Shown piece by piece: positions 39,478 through 49,043 of a stretch of 64,000 bases of DNA. The position numbers were made by a program, and so were the translations under genes. The notes under the pieces were generated by a model, which did not search any database, was not told where the DNA came from, and saw nothing but the letters and a program-made list of their open reading frames with translations. Every line of letters begins with the position of its first letter. The stretch's first letter is position 1. The DNA is from Chitinophagales bacterium (lineage in GTDB: Bacteria; Bacteroidota; Bacteroidia; Chitinophagales; LD1), in NCBI GenBank assembly GCA_016786765.1, contig JAEUUZ010000025.1:1-64000 (forward strand). Direction: 5' to 3'.

Positions 39478-41712
39478 CTAATCCTCATCCCCTTTACTCT
39501 TCGAAGGAATTAAATTGCCCAATTTTACTTTGCAACCAATATTGAAAAGAATACCTTCTAATGGTCCGTATATCTCTTTGAATTTTGGTTGTTGGTAGGT
39601 TGGGTTCGGCATTACTACCGGTCCGAATGAAGTTTGCCGTATGTTCAATATGTTCTCGAGGTTAGTGAAGAAAGTAACGTATTTGGTGATGATTTGTCCA
39701 TTGATACCCATTTCCCAAATGCCATGTGTGCTTGTGCCATCTGATAATTGCGATTTGCTGTAGTAGTAGCAATCCATACCTATCGAAAATTTATCTTCTT
39801 TTTCGTAGCCCAATAAAAGCGAAACAATATGTTTTGACGTGAGTGGTGCAACGCTCATCACCGAATTAATTTTTAAACTTTGGTCTTGTAATGTGTAAGA
39901 CCCTTTAAATGCAATGCCTTTGTAGGACAGCTGGAGTGTAGTTTCTAAGCCTTTACCTTGAATGTACCCGTTTTGTGTTGAATAGCGAACAAAGCTTTGT
40001 CCCCCTTGCGAAAATGTTTTTGCTATTAGTGGATTTGTAATGTGGGTGAAGAAAAACATTTCGTTGAATTGCACGCGGAATCCTTTTATGGAGGGCGAGA
40101 CTACTTTCATATCTACCACTACACCATACGATAACTCTGCTTTTGAGGTACTTCTATCGATGGCTTCAATATGTTGAAAATAACGTTCTTCGCTTTCTTC
40201 TTGAAAAATAGTAGGTAGTTTATAACCCATGCCAAAATTCACACGGCTGTGAAAAATATCGTTCCATTTCTGCAACCAGGCAAATTTTGGTAATGGCAGA
40301 ACACCATACTTATTGTTGTAATCGAGTCGGAAGCCGCCTTCCAGTATGGTTTTCGGGCTCACTAAGAATGTTTCTTGAATGAAAATCCCCGGAGTTAGAA
40401 ACGAATAGTTACGTTTTGCAAAGGTATCGTTTGTTGTCTCTGTGAATTGATCGCTTCTGAAATCGGCACCAATAATGAGTTTGTGGTTTTTGATGTTGAA
40501 GCTTACCAATGCTTCGGTGTAGCTGGCCAATTGATTGCCGTTGAAGGTATAGGTTGGAATGGAGAGGTCGCGTTTATAGTAATTGATACCATTGCGAATC
40601 ACAATTTTTGCTTTAGCGAGTTGAATGGTAGCATTCAAGCGGCTTTGTACGGCACTAGATGCATTAGATTCAATATAGGAGTAAATACCTGCCGAATCTA
40701 GTTTGTTCTGCAATGCCGGTAAGGCGCCTCCTTTGCGCGATTCATTGATATAGGTAACTCCGGCTGATAAGGTTAACTGCTTATTGACGAAAAAGTACAG
40801 ATCGGGCGAAATGTTCCAACGATTGATTTTGGCATAGTCGGAGAATTTATCGCCATCCCAATCTTTGGGTTGTTGATTGCGGTATTGTCCTAATAAGGTG
40901 TATCCAAATTTATTAAATCGGTGACTGGCATAGAGCCCGGCATCAACAGATTTGGTGGATTCAATGTTAAACAACAGATTATAAACAGGCTTTTCGGAAG
41001 GTAAGGCCGAAATAAAATTAACCACACCGGCAATGGCATCGCCTCCATAAAGTGTAGAGGAGGAGCCTTTAATGATTTCAATCTGCTGCAACGAAAGCGG
41101 TGAAGTGTGTGGTAACGCTAAATATTCTGAGAGCCCACCAAACAGTGGCATGCCGTCTTTTAGTACTTGAACGTATTTTCCGCGCAACGATTGTAATCGG
41201 ATATTAAATGCACCGCTGGATGCCGAAGTGCGCTGCAATTGAATACCGGTTTGTTCTTTCACGGCATGCGATATATCTGAAGGTTTATCGAGCGAACGTT
41301 CGTTTAATTCATCTTTATCAATAGCTTCGACCCGTGTAGCGAGGTTTTCAATGTTCGATCGTTCTTTGGTAGTTGATACTGTAATTGCTCGAATTTCTAT
41401 TTCTTGGGATTCCAATGCAATCGAAAGCGTATCGCGAATTACATTTCGCTTGAAATGATAATTTATCTTTTTTCTGAAAAAACCAAGATGAGTTAACGAA
41501 AAGCTCAACTTCTGGAATTCAGATGTAAAAATAATTTGACCAGAAGAATCTGTTTTATGGAACGAAGAATCGGTGAGGCAAAAAATATTTACATCGGGTA
41601 ATGCAACCAAAGTTTGGTCATTACTCACTTTAATAACGAGCGTTTGTGCCTTACTTCCGTTCGAAAAGCAAAGCAAAAGCGCAATAATGATATAAGAAAA
41701 CGCAAACTTCAA
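39478..41712 (-). CDS. TonB-dependent outer-membrane receptor
   Basis: The 744 residue protein has a signal peptide, a CarboxypepD_reg-like domain (residues ~25-105, LVIKVSNDQTLVALPDVNIFCL), then a plug (about 110-220 with VEAIDKDELNERSLDKPSDISHAV, GIQLQRTSASSGAFNIRLQSLRGKYVQVLKDGMP, EIIKGSSSTLYGGDAIAGVVNFI) and a beta-barrel to the C-terminus. Length and layout fit siderophore/cobalamin-type receptors rather than SusC. The ligand is unknown. No substrate-binding or SusD partner is adjacent. Confidence 0.9.
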   Translation of the reverse strand: MKFAFSYIIIALLLCFSNGSKAQTLVIKVSNDQTLVALPDVNIFCLTDSSFHKTDSSGQIIFTSEFQKLSFSLTHLGFFRKKINYHFKRNVIRDTLSIALESQEIEIRAITVSTTKERSNIENLATRVEAIDKDELNERSLDKPSDISHAVKEQTGIQLQRTSASSGAFNIRLQSLRGKYVQVLKDGMPLFGGLSEYLALPHTSPLSLQQIEIIKGSSSTLYGGDAIAGVVNFISALPSEKPVYNLLFNIESTKSVDAGLYASHRFNKFGYTLLGQYRNQQPKDWDGDKFSDYAKINRWNISPDLYFFVNKQLTLSAGVTYINESRKGGALPALQNKLDSAGIYSYIESNASSAVQSRLNATIQLAKAKIVIRNGINYYKRDLSIPTYTFNGNQLASYTEALVSFNIKNHKLIIGADFRSDQFTETTNDTFAKRNYSFLTPGIFIQETFLVSPKTILEGGFRLDYNNKYGVLPLPKFAWLQKWNDIFHSRVNFGMGYKLPTIFQEESEERYFQHIEAIDRSTSKAELSYGVVVDMKVVSPSIKGFRVQFNEMFFFTHITNPLIAKTFSQGGQSFVRYSTQNGYIQGKGLETTLQLSYKGIAFKGSYTLQDQSLKINSVMSVAPLTSKHIVSLLLGYEKEDKFSIGMDCYYYSKSQLSDGTSTHGIWEMGINGQIITKYVTFFTNLENILNIRQTSFGPVVMPNPTYQQPKFKEIYGPLEGILFNIGCKVKLGNLIPSKSKGDED

Positions 41713-41837
41713 GTACCTATTTTAAATAAAAGTACGATGTTTGGCAAATATTTTGACGTAAAATAAAGTGTTCAAAATGAAGATGATTTTTATTTTTCAC
41801 CTTTATTCCCCTTTATTTGCAAATTCAGAAAAACACT

Positions 41838-44177
41838 ATGGGAAAAAAATTAGTCATCGTTGAGTCACCTGCAAAGGCGAAAACTATTAATAAATTTCTG
41901 GGAGATGATTATGAAGTAACCTCTAGTTACGGACATATTCGCGACCTGCCTTCGAGCGGTTTGGCTATTAATTTGGAAAAGAATTACGAACCGGAATATG
42001 TGATTTCGGAGGATAAGGAAAAGATGATTAAGGAGTTACAGAAGTTGGCGAAGAAAGCAGATGAGATCTATCTGGCAACGGATGAGGACCGCGAGGGTGA
42101 GGCCATTGCATGGCACTTATGTGCGGTTTTAAATTTGGATCCTAAAGTAGCAAAACGAATTACGTACACCGAAATTACAGCCAAAGCCGTTAAGCATGCT
42201 GTCGCGAATCCGCGTACCATCAACTTAGACTTAGTGAATGCGCAACAAGCGCGTAGAGTGTTAGACCGTTTGGTGGGTTACGAATTATCGCCTGTGTTAT
42301 GGAAAAAGGTGAAACCATCATTATCTGCCGGCCGTGTGCAATCGGTAACTGTGCGTATTGTGGTGGAGCGTGAACGCGATATCAAAGCCTTTAAAGTAGA
42401 GTCGTTTTATAAGATTGCTGCTACGTTTGATGTAAAAGATGAGCGTGGTCGTACAGCTGTTTTAAAAGCTGAAAGTTCAGAAAAGCCGGCTACTGAATCG
42501 GCTGCCAATAAATATTTGAATGATTTGATTGGTGCTGTGTTCACTGTAAAAGGCACTGAAAAGAAACCTACAAAACGTACACCATCAGCTCCTTTCACAA
42601 CTTCTACCTTACAACAAGAAGCAAGTAGAAAGCTTGGTTTCTCGGTTTTGAAAACCATGTTGGTAGCGCAAAAGTTGTATGAAGCCGGACATATTACTTA
42701 TATGAGAACGGATTCGACCAGTCTTTCTGAACTCGCCTTACAAGATATTGCATCAGAAGTAAACAGCAAATACGGTGCGAAGTATCACAAACGCAGACAG
42801 TTTGCTACAAAGAACGAAAGTGCACAAGAGGCGCACGAGGCTATTCGTCCTTCTTATATTAATAAGATAGATGTGAGTGACGAGCGCGATGAACAACGCT
42901 TGTATGAGTTGATTTGGAAACGAACCATTGCTTCGCAAATGAGCGATGCGGAATTGGAGAAAACCATTATCACCATTCAGAACGATAAAAATGCAAAAGA
43001 ATTGCAAGCTACCGGTGAGGTTGTGTTGTTTGACGGATTCTTGAAAATATACACGGAGTCGGCTGATGAAGAGACCGATAATAATGAAGAGGATGGCGAT
43101 GTATTATTGCCGCCATTGAAAAACGGACAAGCCTTACCATTAATTGCGATGAGCGCCACACAGCGGTATACACGTCCGTTGCCACGCTATACAGAGGCTT
43201 CGTTAGTGAAGAAATTGGAAGAGTTGGGTATTGGTCGTCCTTCTACCTATGCGCCAACAATCAGCACCGTGCAGAAGAGAGGATACATCGTGAAAGAAGC
43301 CAGAGAAGGTGTGAATAGAGATTTTCAGGTGCTTACCCTTTCTGCCGATAAAGTAAAAACGGAAACGAAAACAGAAGTTACCGGTGCCGAGAAAAACAAA
43401 TTATTCCCAACCGATATTGGTGGAGTAGTGAACGATTTCTTGGTGGAGAATTTCAAAGATGTGTTGGATTTTAATTTCACGGCTGAAGTAGAAAAGCAGT
43501 TCGATGAAATTGCCGAAGGAAAAAAGGAATGGCATAAAATGATTGATGGCTTCTATATTCCTTTCCATAAAGATATTGAAACCACTACTAAGGAAAGTAA
43601 ACGCGCTACTGGAGAAAGAGCTTTAGGGAATCACCCGGAAAGTGGAGAACCGATTATTGCACGAGTAGGTCGTTTTGGGCCGATGGTTCAAGTGGGGACT
43701 ACTGAAAACGATAACAAGCCTAAGTTTGCGAAATTGAAGGCTGGTCAGTCTATTGAAGATATTACTTTAGAGCAGGCTTTGGATTTGTTCAAATTGCCGC
43801 GTGTGTTAGGCGATTTCGAAGAAAAGGAAATGAAAGTGGCGATTGGTCGTTTTGGTCCTTACATTCAACATAACAGCAAATTTGTTTCGTTGAAGAAAGA
43901 GCAAGATCCTTACGAAATAACCGCTGAAGAAGCGATTCAAACCATCTTAGAAAAACGTGAAAGCGATGCCAACAAATTCATTAAAGAGTTTGAAAAAGAA
44001 GGCATTCAGATTTTGTTGGGTCGTTGGGGAGCATATATCAAGAAAGGGAAAGACAATTATAAAATCCCGAAAGGCCGTGAGGCAAAGGATTTGGAGTTAG
44101 AGGAAGTGTTAGAAATAATTACCGAATCCGACAAAGCACCTAAAAAAGGGAAGTTCGGCAGAGCCAAAAAGAAATAG
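41838..44177 (+). CDS. topA: DNA topoisomerase I
   Basis: The start is the ATG at 41838 (MGKKLVIVESPAKAKTINKFLG), seven codons inside the open frame. The 779 residue type IA enzyme has the Toprim acids in YLATDEDREGEAIAWHL and the catalytic Tyr288 in HITYMRTDSTSLS. Its C-terminal third carries repeated topo_C modules (RVGRFGPMVQVG, AIGRFGPYIQHN, LLGRWGAYIKKG) and lacks the Cys4 zinc fingers of E. coli TopA, as is usual in Bacteroidota. It relaxes negative supercoils. Confidence 0.97.
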   Translation: MGKKLVIVESPAKAKTINKFLGDDYEVTSSYGHIRDLPSSGLAINLEKNYEPEYVISEDKEKMIKELQKLAKKADEIYLATDEDREGEAIAWHLCAVLNLDPKVAKRITYTEITAKAVKHAVANPRTINLDLVNAQQARRVLDRLVGYELSPVLWKKVKPSLSAGRVQSVTVRIVVERERDIKAFKVESFYKIAATFDVKDERGRTAVLKAESSEKPATESAANKYLNDLIGAVFTVKGTEKKPTKRTPSAPFTTSTLQQEASRKLGFSVLKTMLVAQKLYEAGHITYMRTDSTSLSELALQDIASEVNSKYGAKYHKRRQFATKNESAQEAHEAIRPSYINKIDVSDERDEQRLYELIWKRTIASQMSDAELEKTIITIQNDKNAKELQATGEVVLFDGFLKIYTESADEETDNNEEDGDVLLPPLKNGQALPLIAMSATQRYTRPLPRYTEASLVKKLEELGIGRPSTYAPTISTVQKRGYIVKEAREGVNRDFQVLTLSADKVKTETKTEVTGAEKNKLFPTDIGGVVNDFLVENFKDVLDFNFTAEVEKQFDEIAEGKKEWHKMIDGFYIPFHKDIETTTKESKRATGERALGNHPESGEPIIARVGRFGPMVQVGTTENDNKPKFAKLKAGQSIEDITLEQALDLFKLPRVLGDFEEKEMKVAIGRFGPYIQHNSKFVSLKKEQDPYEITAEEAIQTILEKRESDANKFIKEFEKEGIQILLGRWGAYIKKGKDNYKIPKGREAKDLELEEVLEIITESDKAPKKGKFGRAKKK

Positions 44178-44184
44178 TAACGTG

Positions 44185-45051
44185 ATGAATCCTAACGAAC
44201 TCAATGCATTGATAGCACTACTCGATGATGATGATCGGGAAGTGTTGGAAAATGTTTGGAATAGGATTAAAAGTTACGGTGAAGAAGTGATTCCACACTT
44301 GGAAAACGCGTGGACAGCCGATTTCAACGTGAAACAAAGTGAGCGCTTGGAAGAAATCATCCACGAAATTCAATACGAATCGTTGCTCGAGCAAATCGAC
44401 CAATGGCAAAATACACCTACACCCGATTTGTTACGCGGTTATTTTTTAATCTCGAAATATTTTTTCCCGAACATTAATTTTGAAGTGATTGAACGCAAGG
44501 TGATGCGGATTCGCCAGAGCATTTGGTTGGAGCTGAATTCCAATCAAACACCATTTGAGCAGATTCAAATTTTCAATCAGGTATTGTATTACCACTTAGG
44601 GTTTAAAGGGGAACAAGAGGCATCACAGAACGAAGATTTTTGTTTGAATCATGTATTAGAATCTAAAAAAGGGAATCCGATTTCGCTGGGCATTCTTTAT
44701 ATTGTATTGGCCAGAAGCTTGAACTTGCCTGTGTTTGGGGTGTGCTTAGTGAACTATTTCATATTAGCATTCTGCAGATCAGAGCAAATCGATTTTAAAG
44801 AAGACGAAGAGTTGCAAAAACAAGTTTTATTCTATCTGAACCCTTTTCAAAAAGGCGTAATTTTCTCCAAGAATCAAATTGATGATTACTTGAAACGCAT
44901 GGATACTAAGCAAAACAGCTTGTATTATTCTCCTGCAGATACGATTCGTGTTATCAAAGAAATGCTACACTATCTGATTGTGATTAACGAGCAGAAAAAG
45001 GAGATGGATGTTGTTACCGACTTGCGCGAAATTGCCGGAAGAATTCAATAA
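44185..45051 (+). CDS. SirB1-type transglutaminase-like protein
   Basis: The ATG at 44185 follows a GTG one codon upstream. The 288 residue protein has LNHVLESKKGNPISLGILYIVLARSLNLPVFGVCLVNYFILAF, the core of the SirB1/transglutaminase-like domain, and HEAT-like helices at the N-terminus (ALLDDDDREVLENVWNRI). The family's function is unknown. It is 8 bases from topA and converging with prfB, whose stop is 6 bases away. Confidence 0.8.
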   Translation: MNPNELNALIALLDDDDREVLENVWNRIKSYGEEVIPHLENAWTADFNVKQSERLEEIIHEIQYESLLEQIDQWQNTPTPDLLRGYFLISKYFFPNINFEVIERKVMRIRQSIWLELNSNQTPFEQIQIFNQVLYYHLGFKGEQEASQNEDFCLNHVLESKKGNPISLGILYIVLARSLNLPVFGVCLVNYFILAFCRSEQIDFKEDEELQKQVLFYLNPFQKGVIFSKNQIDDYLKRMDTKQNSLYYSPADTIRVIKEMLHYLIVINEQKKEMDVVTDLREIAGRIQ

Positions 45052-45056
45052 ACGAA

Positions 45057-46145
45057 TTACACTTTCTTGGTTGCGTGTAGTAAATACGCTTTGATAAATC
45101 CGTCCAAATCACCGTCTAACACAGGTTGTACGTTGCCGGTTTCGAATCCTGAACGTGTATCTTTTATCAATTTGTATGGGTGTAAAACATAGTTACGAAT
45201 CTGCGAGCCCCATTCAATTTTCAGTTTTGTTCCTTCTACTTTATCGCGCGCTTCGTTTTGTTTCTGTACCTCAATTTCGTAAAGTTTTGACTTCAACATT
45301 TGCAAAGCCATATCGCGATTTTCGTGCTGCGAACGAGTAACCTGACAAGAAACAACAATACCCGTTGGGATGTGTTTCGCTCGTACTGCGGTTTCTACCT
45401 TGTTTACATTCTGTCCACCCGCACCACTCGCCCGGAACGTATCCCATTCAATTTCCGATGCCGGAATTTTAATATCAATTGTATCGTCAACGATTGGATA
45501 AACAAATACAGATGCAAAAGAGGTATGTCGTTTCGCATTCGAATCGAAAGGCGATATACGCACCAAGCGGTGAACGCCATTTTCACTTTTCAAAAAGCCA
45601 TAGGCAAACTCTCCGGTAATTTCCAAGGCTACCGATTTAATACCGGCTACATCGCCTTCGGTTTTTTCTATTTCCGTTACCTTATACCCTTTCGATTGTG
45701 CCCACATTAAATACATCCTTAAAAGAATAGAAGCCCAATCGCAACTCTCTGTACCACCCGCACCCGAGTTGATTTCTAAGATAGCTCCTAGTGAATCTTC
45801 CGGATGGTTTAAAGTTGATTTAAACTCTAAATTTTCTATTTCTTCCTCTGCATTTTTGTATTGTGTCTTTAGATCGTCTTCCACATCTTCACCGGCTTCG
45901 AAAAATTCGCGAAGCACTTTACAATCTTCATATGCAGTAAGTGTTTTTTGGAAATCAGTTACCCAGAATTTATTCAGTTTAATTTCTTTCAGAATTTCTT
46001 CTGCTTTTTTCGGGTCGTTCCAAAAATCGGGGTGGGTGGACGTGTTTTCATCCTGCATAATTTTAATCTTTCGCTCTTCAATGTTGAGATAGCGCGATAG
46101 ATTATCGATTCGTTCCTTAATAGCTGCAATATTTTCGTTCGTCAC
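45057..46145 (-). CDS. prfB: Peptide chain release factor 2
   Basis: The 362 residue protein has the class I release factor landmarks: GGQ catalytic loop in [42 protein letters not shown], and [24 protein letters not shown]. The N-terminal region is that of RF2, which reads UGA/UAA. The start is GTG at 46145. The usual programmed frameshift at the RYL-D position is absent; the frame reads straight through RYLNIEERK. Confidence 0.95.
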   Translation of the reverse strand: MTNENIAAIKERIDNLSRYLNIEERKIKIMQDENTSTHPDFWNDPKKAEEILKEIKLNKFWVTDFQKTLTAYEDCKVLREFFEAGEDVEDDLKTQYKNAEEEIENLEFKSTLNHPEDSLGAILEINSGAGGTESCDWASILLRMYLMWAQSKGYKVTEIEKTEGDVAGIKSVALEITGEFAYGFLKSENGVHRLVRISPFDSNAKRHTSFASVFVYPIVDDTIDIKIPASEIEWDTFRASGAGGQNVNKVETAVRAKHIPTGIVVSCQVTRSQHENRDMALQMLKSKLYEIEVQKQNEARDKVEGTKLKIEWGSQIRNYVLHPYKLIKDTRSGFETGNVQPVLDGDLDGFIKAYLLHATKKV

Positions 46146-46210
46146 CTGGAGAAATTTGAACCGCGAATTTAGCAGAAGTAATCAGCTATTCCTATATCGA
46201 GCGGGATTTT

Positions 46211-46564
46211 TTAGAAAAACGCATCCTCAATATGCTCTATCTCTATGCTATTACCCAATTTTGTAATCGCCATCACATCAAAGCGAATAGGACATTGTAG
46301 GGTGTTTTCGAGCAGATAGGCTTCAGCCCCCTGCATTAATTTTTCTTTCTTTTTGTCGGAAATGGCTTCTTCCGGGAATCCATATCGGTTGCCGGTTCTG
46401 GCTTTTACTTCAACAAAAATGATGGTGTTTTCTTGTTTGGCAATGATGTCGATTTCCGATTTTTCGAATCGATAATTCTTTGCTAAAATGGAATAGCCTT
46501 TGCCTTTCAAATACTGTTCAGCAAGGGCTTCTCCTTCAGTTCCAAAATCGTTGTGTGTGGCCAT
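46211..46564 (-). CDS. YraN/UPF0102 family nuclease-fold protein
   Basis: The 117 residue protein has GTEGEALAEQYLKGKGYSILAKNYRFEKSEIDIIAKQENTIIFVEVKARTG, the UPF0102 pattern with a PD-(D/E)xK-like core (EIDII then EVKAR). Its function is not settled. It is the last of a leftward pair with prfB. Confidence 0.9.
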   Translation of the reverse strand: MATHNDFGTEGEALAEQYLKGKGYSILAKNYRFEKSEIDIIAKQENTIIFVEVKARTGNRYGFPEEAISDKKKEKLMQGAEAYLLENTLQCPIRFDVMAITKLGNSIEIEHIEDAFF

Positions 46565-46579
46565 ATTTACTTATCTTGC
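46551..46579 (+). promoter_or_regulatory. Candidate promoter for the secreted protein at 46618
   Basis: TTG (46551-46553) is followed after 18 bases by TATCTTGC (46572-46579), a variant of the Bacteroidota -7 element. It lies 38 bases before the ATG at 46618, within the start region of the divergent yraN-like gene. Confidence 0.3.
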
Positions 46580-46617
46580 TCTTGAAAATATAAAATCTAA
46601 AGTCTCAACCCCGTTTT

Positions 46618-47220
46618 ATGTCGCTTATTCGAATCTCATCTTGGATATCAGTAGTTATTCAATTGATTGCATTTATTTTATTGCTCCCTTCATGTAAAAG
46701 AGATACGCCCACAACTTTATCGCATTGTTTAAGTCAGTATCGTAAAGAAGTTCAATTACACATTGGTATTGAGCAACTATCTGCAGGGAATGATATAAAT
46801 GTATACAGAGGTATTGACAGCAAAACATTTCAATATATAGGGAGTGTGAAGATGGATAGTGCTTACCAAACAATATTTTTGTATAGAGATACAACTGTTG
46901 CTGTTACTGAGAAGTATTTTTACAAAGTATCTTTTGGAAATAACATAAGTGAAGCAAATGCTATCGACTTAATGCCTGATTTTGAAAACTTTAAACTTTC
47001 TCCAAATCCAATAAAAGATACATTATTGATTAATAGAACCTATAATTGTGAACCTTACAATATTGTAATTGCCGACATTGGTGGTCAAATCAAATATAGG
47101 GAATACAACATTTCTGAAGCGGCACATACTATAGATTTATCAATGCTAAGTTCAGGAGTATATATTGTTCAGATTTTATATTCTGGCGGAAACACAAATC
47201 TTAAAGTCCTTAAATCTTAA
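46618..47220 (+). CDS. Secreted protein with a T9SS type A sorting domain
   Basis: The 200 residue protein ends in a T9SS type A domain (FKLSPNPIKDTLLIN, IVIADIGGQIKYREYN, LSMLSSGVYIVQILYSGG). The N-terminus has a hydrophobic segment ending in LLLPSCKRD, which reads as a lipobox. A protein with both a lipobox and a T9SS signal is uncommon. The middle ~90 residues (VQLHIGIEQLSAGNDINVYRGI) have no recognised family. Confidence 0.6.
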   Translation: MSLIRISSWISVVIQLIAFILLLPSCKRDTPTTLSHCLSQYRKEVQLHIGIEQLSAGNDINVYRGIDSKTFQYIGSVKMDSAYQTIFLYRDTTVAVTEKYFYKVSFGNNISEANAIDLMPDFENFKLSPNPIKDTLLINRTYNCEPYNIVIADIGGQIKYREYNISEAAHTIDLSMLSSGVYIVQILYSGGNTNLKVLKS

Positions 47221-47238
47221 ATCTAAAATTGAAGAATC

Positions 47239-47670
47239 TTACTTGCTTCCAATTACATCTCTCACTGCTAGTGTTAATCTGCTCACACACACCAATTTAC
47301 CTGCTTCACTCTCAATGCGAATATCCCATACATGTGTGCTTTTACCAATGTGGATGGGACGAGCCGTTCCATACACATAACCATCGCGCACGGAGCTGAT
47401 GTGATTGGCATTAATTTCTAATCCTACAACGAACTGTTTTCCAAGTTCCACACAACAAGCACCTGCTGCACTACCCAACGATTCGGCTAATACACAAGAA
47501 GCTCCACCGTGCAATAATCCATAGGGCTGACGAGTACGTTCATCCACCGGCATCTTGGCTTTGATATAATCATCGCCTACTTCGTAGAACTCAATGCCCA
47601 AAGCCTTGTCGATATTGTCGTTCGAGAAATTCGCAAACACTTCTTTTGACGGTCGCACCTTCCAGATCAT
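47239..47670 (-). CDS. Hotdog-fold thioesterase (PaaI/EntH-like)
   Basis: The 143 residue protein has the hotdog helix with RQPYGLLHGGASCVLAESLGSAAGACC and the strand core VGLEINANHISSVRDGYVYGTARPIHIGKSTHVWDIRIE. The HGG loop and the Glu of LAESLG are typical of the 4HBT/PaaI group. It would hydrolyse aromatic or aryl-acyl-CoA thioesters. The gene is isolated and convergent with the preceding T9SS gene. Confidence 0.85.
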   Translation of the reverse strand: MIWKVRPSKEVFANFSNDNIDKALGIEFYEVGDDYIKAKMPVDERTRQPYGLLHGGASCVLAESLGSAAGACCVELGKQFVVGLEINANHISSVRDGYVYGTARPIHIGKSTHVWDIRIESEAGKLVCVSRLTLAVRDVIGSK

Positions 47671-47742
47671 AGCTGTTTTTTTAATTGTTTTTCGATTTAC
47701 AATTTTATTTTGAATCTTCCATGCTGAAAGTAATAAAATCGT

Positions 47743-48990
47743 ATGAAACAGGTATTGATTTTGGGTGCAGGTAAGTCGAGTATTTACATTATCGACCGAC
47801 TAATTGAACACCAAGTCCAATGGAACATTCAGGTGATGTTGGCCGATATGAGCATAGAAAATTTAGAAGCTCGTGTAGGTAATAAACCGGCTCGAAAAAT
47901 TTTATTGGAAAGCGGTACAGTGGAAGAAATCGAAACATTGTTTACACCTGAAAGTATTGTTATTTCGATGCTTCCGCCTTTGATGCATATCGAAATGGCT
48001 AAATTGTGCTTGAAGTATAAAAGCCATTTAATTACGCCATCGTATATCTCGGAAGCTATGCAGGCTTTAGATGCAGAGGCGAAGCATAATGGTTTAGTTT
48101 TTTTAAATGAAATGGGATTAGACCCCGGCATCGATCACATGAGTGCGAAGCAAATCATTGATGAATGGCAAGCTAAAGGCGCTGTAATTAAAGGCTTACG
48201 CAGTCATTGCGGAGGATTAGTTGCTCCTGCTTCGGATAACAATCGATGGCATTATAAAATCAGTTGGAATCCTCGAAACGTTGTGTTAGCCGGAGCAGGA
48301 AACGATTTTATTAAGTATAAAAGTAAAGGCGAAAATGTATTGTTGCGTTACGAAGAATTGTTTGCGCACACCTCAGAAATTCGGCTTGATGATACCTGTG
48401 TTTTTGAGAGTTATCCGAATCGCGATTCATTAAAATACGAAACAGCATATGGGTTGCAAGGCATTGCCACATTATATCGCGGAACATTACGTGTGCCTCC
48501 GTTTTGCAAAGGATGGCAAAAAGTTGTGGCATTGGGATTAACTTCAACGGAACATGGTTTTCCTGCGTTGCAAAAGTCGGATGTACAAGATCCTGAAGTA
48601 GCGGAAATGCTCCAAGAATTGGGTGTTTTTGCGGTTCAATCCACAGAAAGCAAAGCTGCGGATGTATTACAGCAATTATTGGAAAAAAAATGGGTGATGG
48701 AAGCTACTGATAAAGATCGGGTGGTGATGATTCACGAATTTGAATTGGAGTATCAAGGTAAGGATGTGCACATTCGTTCAAGTTTAGTGCTCGATGGTGA
48801 TAATCAATTATACACAGCCATGGCGAAAACAGTGGGTTTGCCGATTGTATTTGCCACAGAAATGCTGCTGAATGGCGAGTTGAAAAGCCGTGGTGTGCTG
48901 ATGCCGCTCGACCGTGAAATTTACGAACCTGTTTTGCAAAAACTCGAAACGGAAGGTATTCGTTTTCAAGAAGAAATAGCGGGGCTGTAG
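47743..48990 (+). CDS. Saccharopine dehydrogenase-like oxidoreductase
   Basis: The 415 residue protein has an N-terminal NAD(P)-binding Rossmann start (MKQVLILGAGKSSIYIIDRL) and the C-terminal saccharopine dehydrogenase domain: NEMGLDPGIDHMSAKQIIDEW, GLRSHCGGLVAP and RWHYKISWNPRNVVLAGAG. These are the LYS9/LysDH features of lysine metabolism via saccharopine. The reaction direction and substrate need confirmation. No lysine-ketoglutarate reductase partner is adjacent. Confidence 0.82.
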   Translation: MKQVLILGAGKSSIYIIDRLIEHQVQWNIQVMLADMSIENLEARVGNKPARKILLESGTVEEIETLFTPESIVISMLPPLMHIEMAKLCLKYKSHLITPSYISEAMQALDAEAKHNGLVFLNEMGLDPGIDHMSAKQIIDEWQAKGAVIKGLRSHCGGLVAPASDNNRWHYKISWNPRNVVLAGAGNDFIKYKSKGENVLLRYEELFAHTSEIRLDDTCVFESYPNRDSLKYETAYGLQGIATLYRGTLRVPPFCKGWQKVVALGLTSTEHGFPALQKSDVQDPEVAEMLQELGVFAVQSTESKAADVLQQLLEKKWVMEATDKDRVVMIHEFELEYQGKDVHIRSSLVLDGDNQLYTAMAKTVGLPIVFATEMLLNGELKSRGVLMPLDREIYEPVLQKLETEGIRFQEEIAGL

Positions 48991-49043
48991 TTTCCTCCGT
49001 CTTCAAAAAACAAACTTTATATATTCGCTAAATAACTCGATGT

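Noticed and set aside
45300-45710. A 136-codon open frame opposite prfB
   Set aside because: It is antisense to a conserved release factor and has no family features.
45057-46145. Programmed +1 frameshift in prfB
   Set aside because: The reading frame is continuous through the usual site; the protein is full length from a GTG start.
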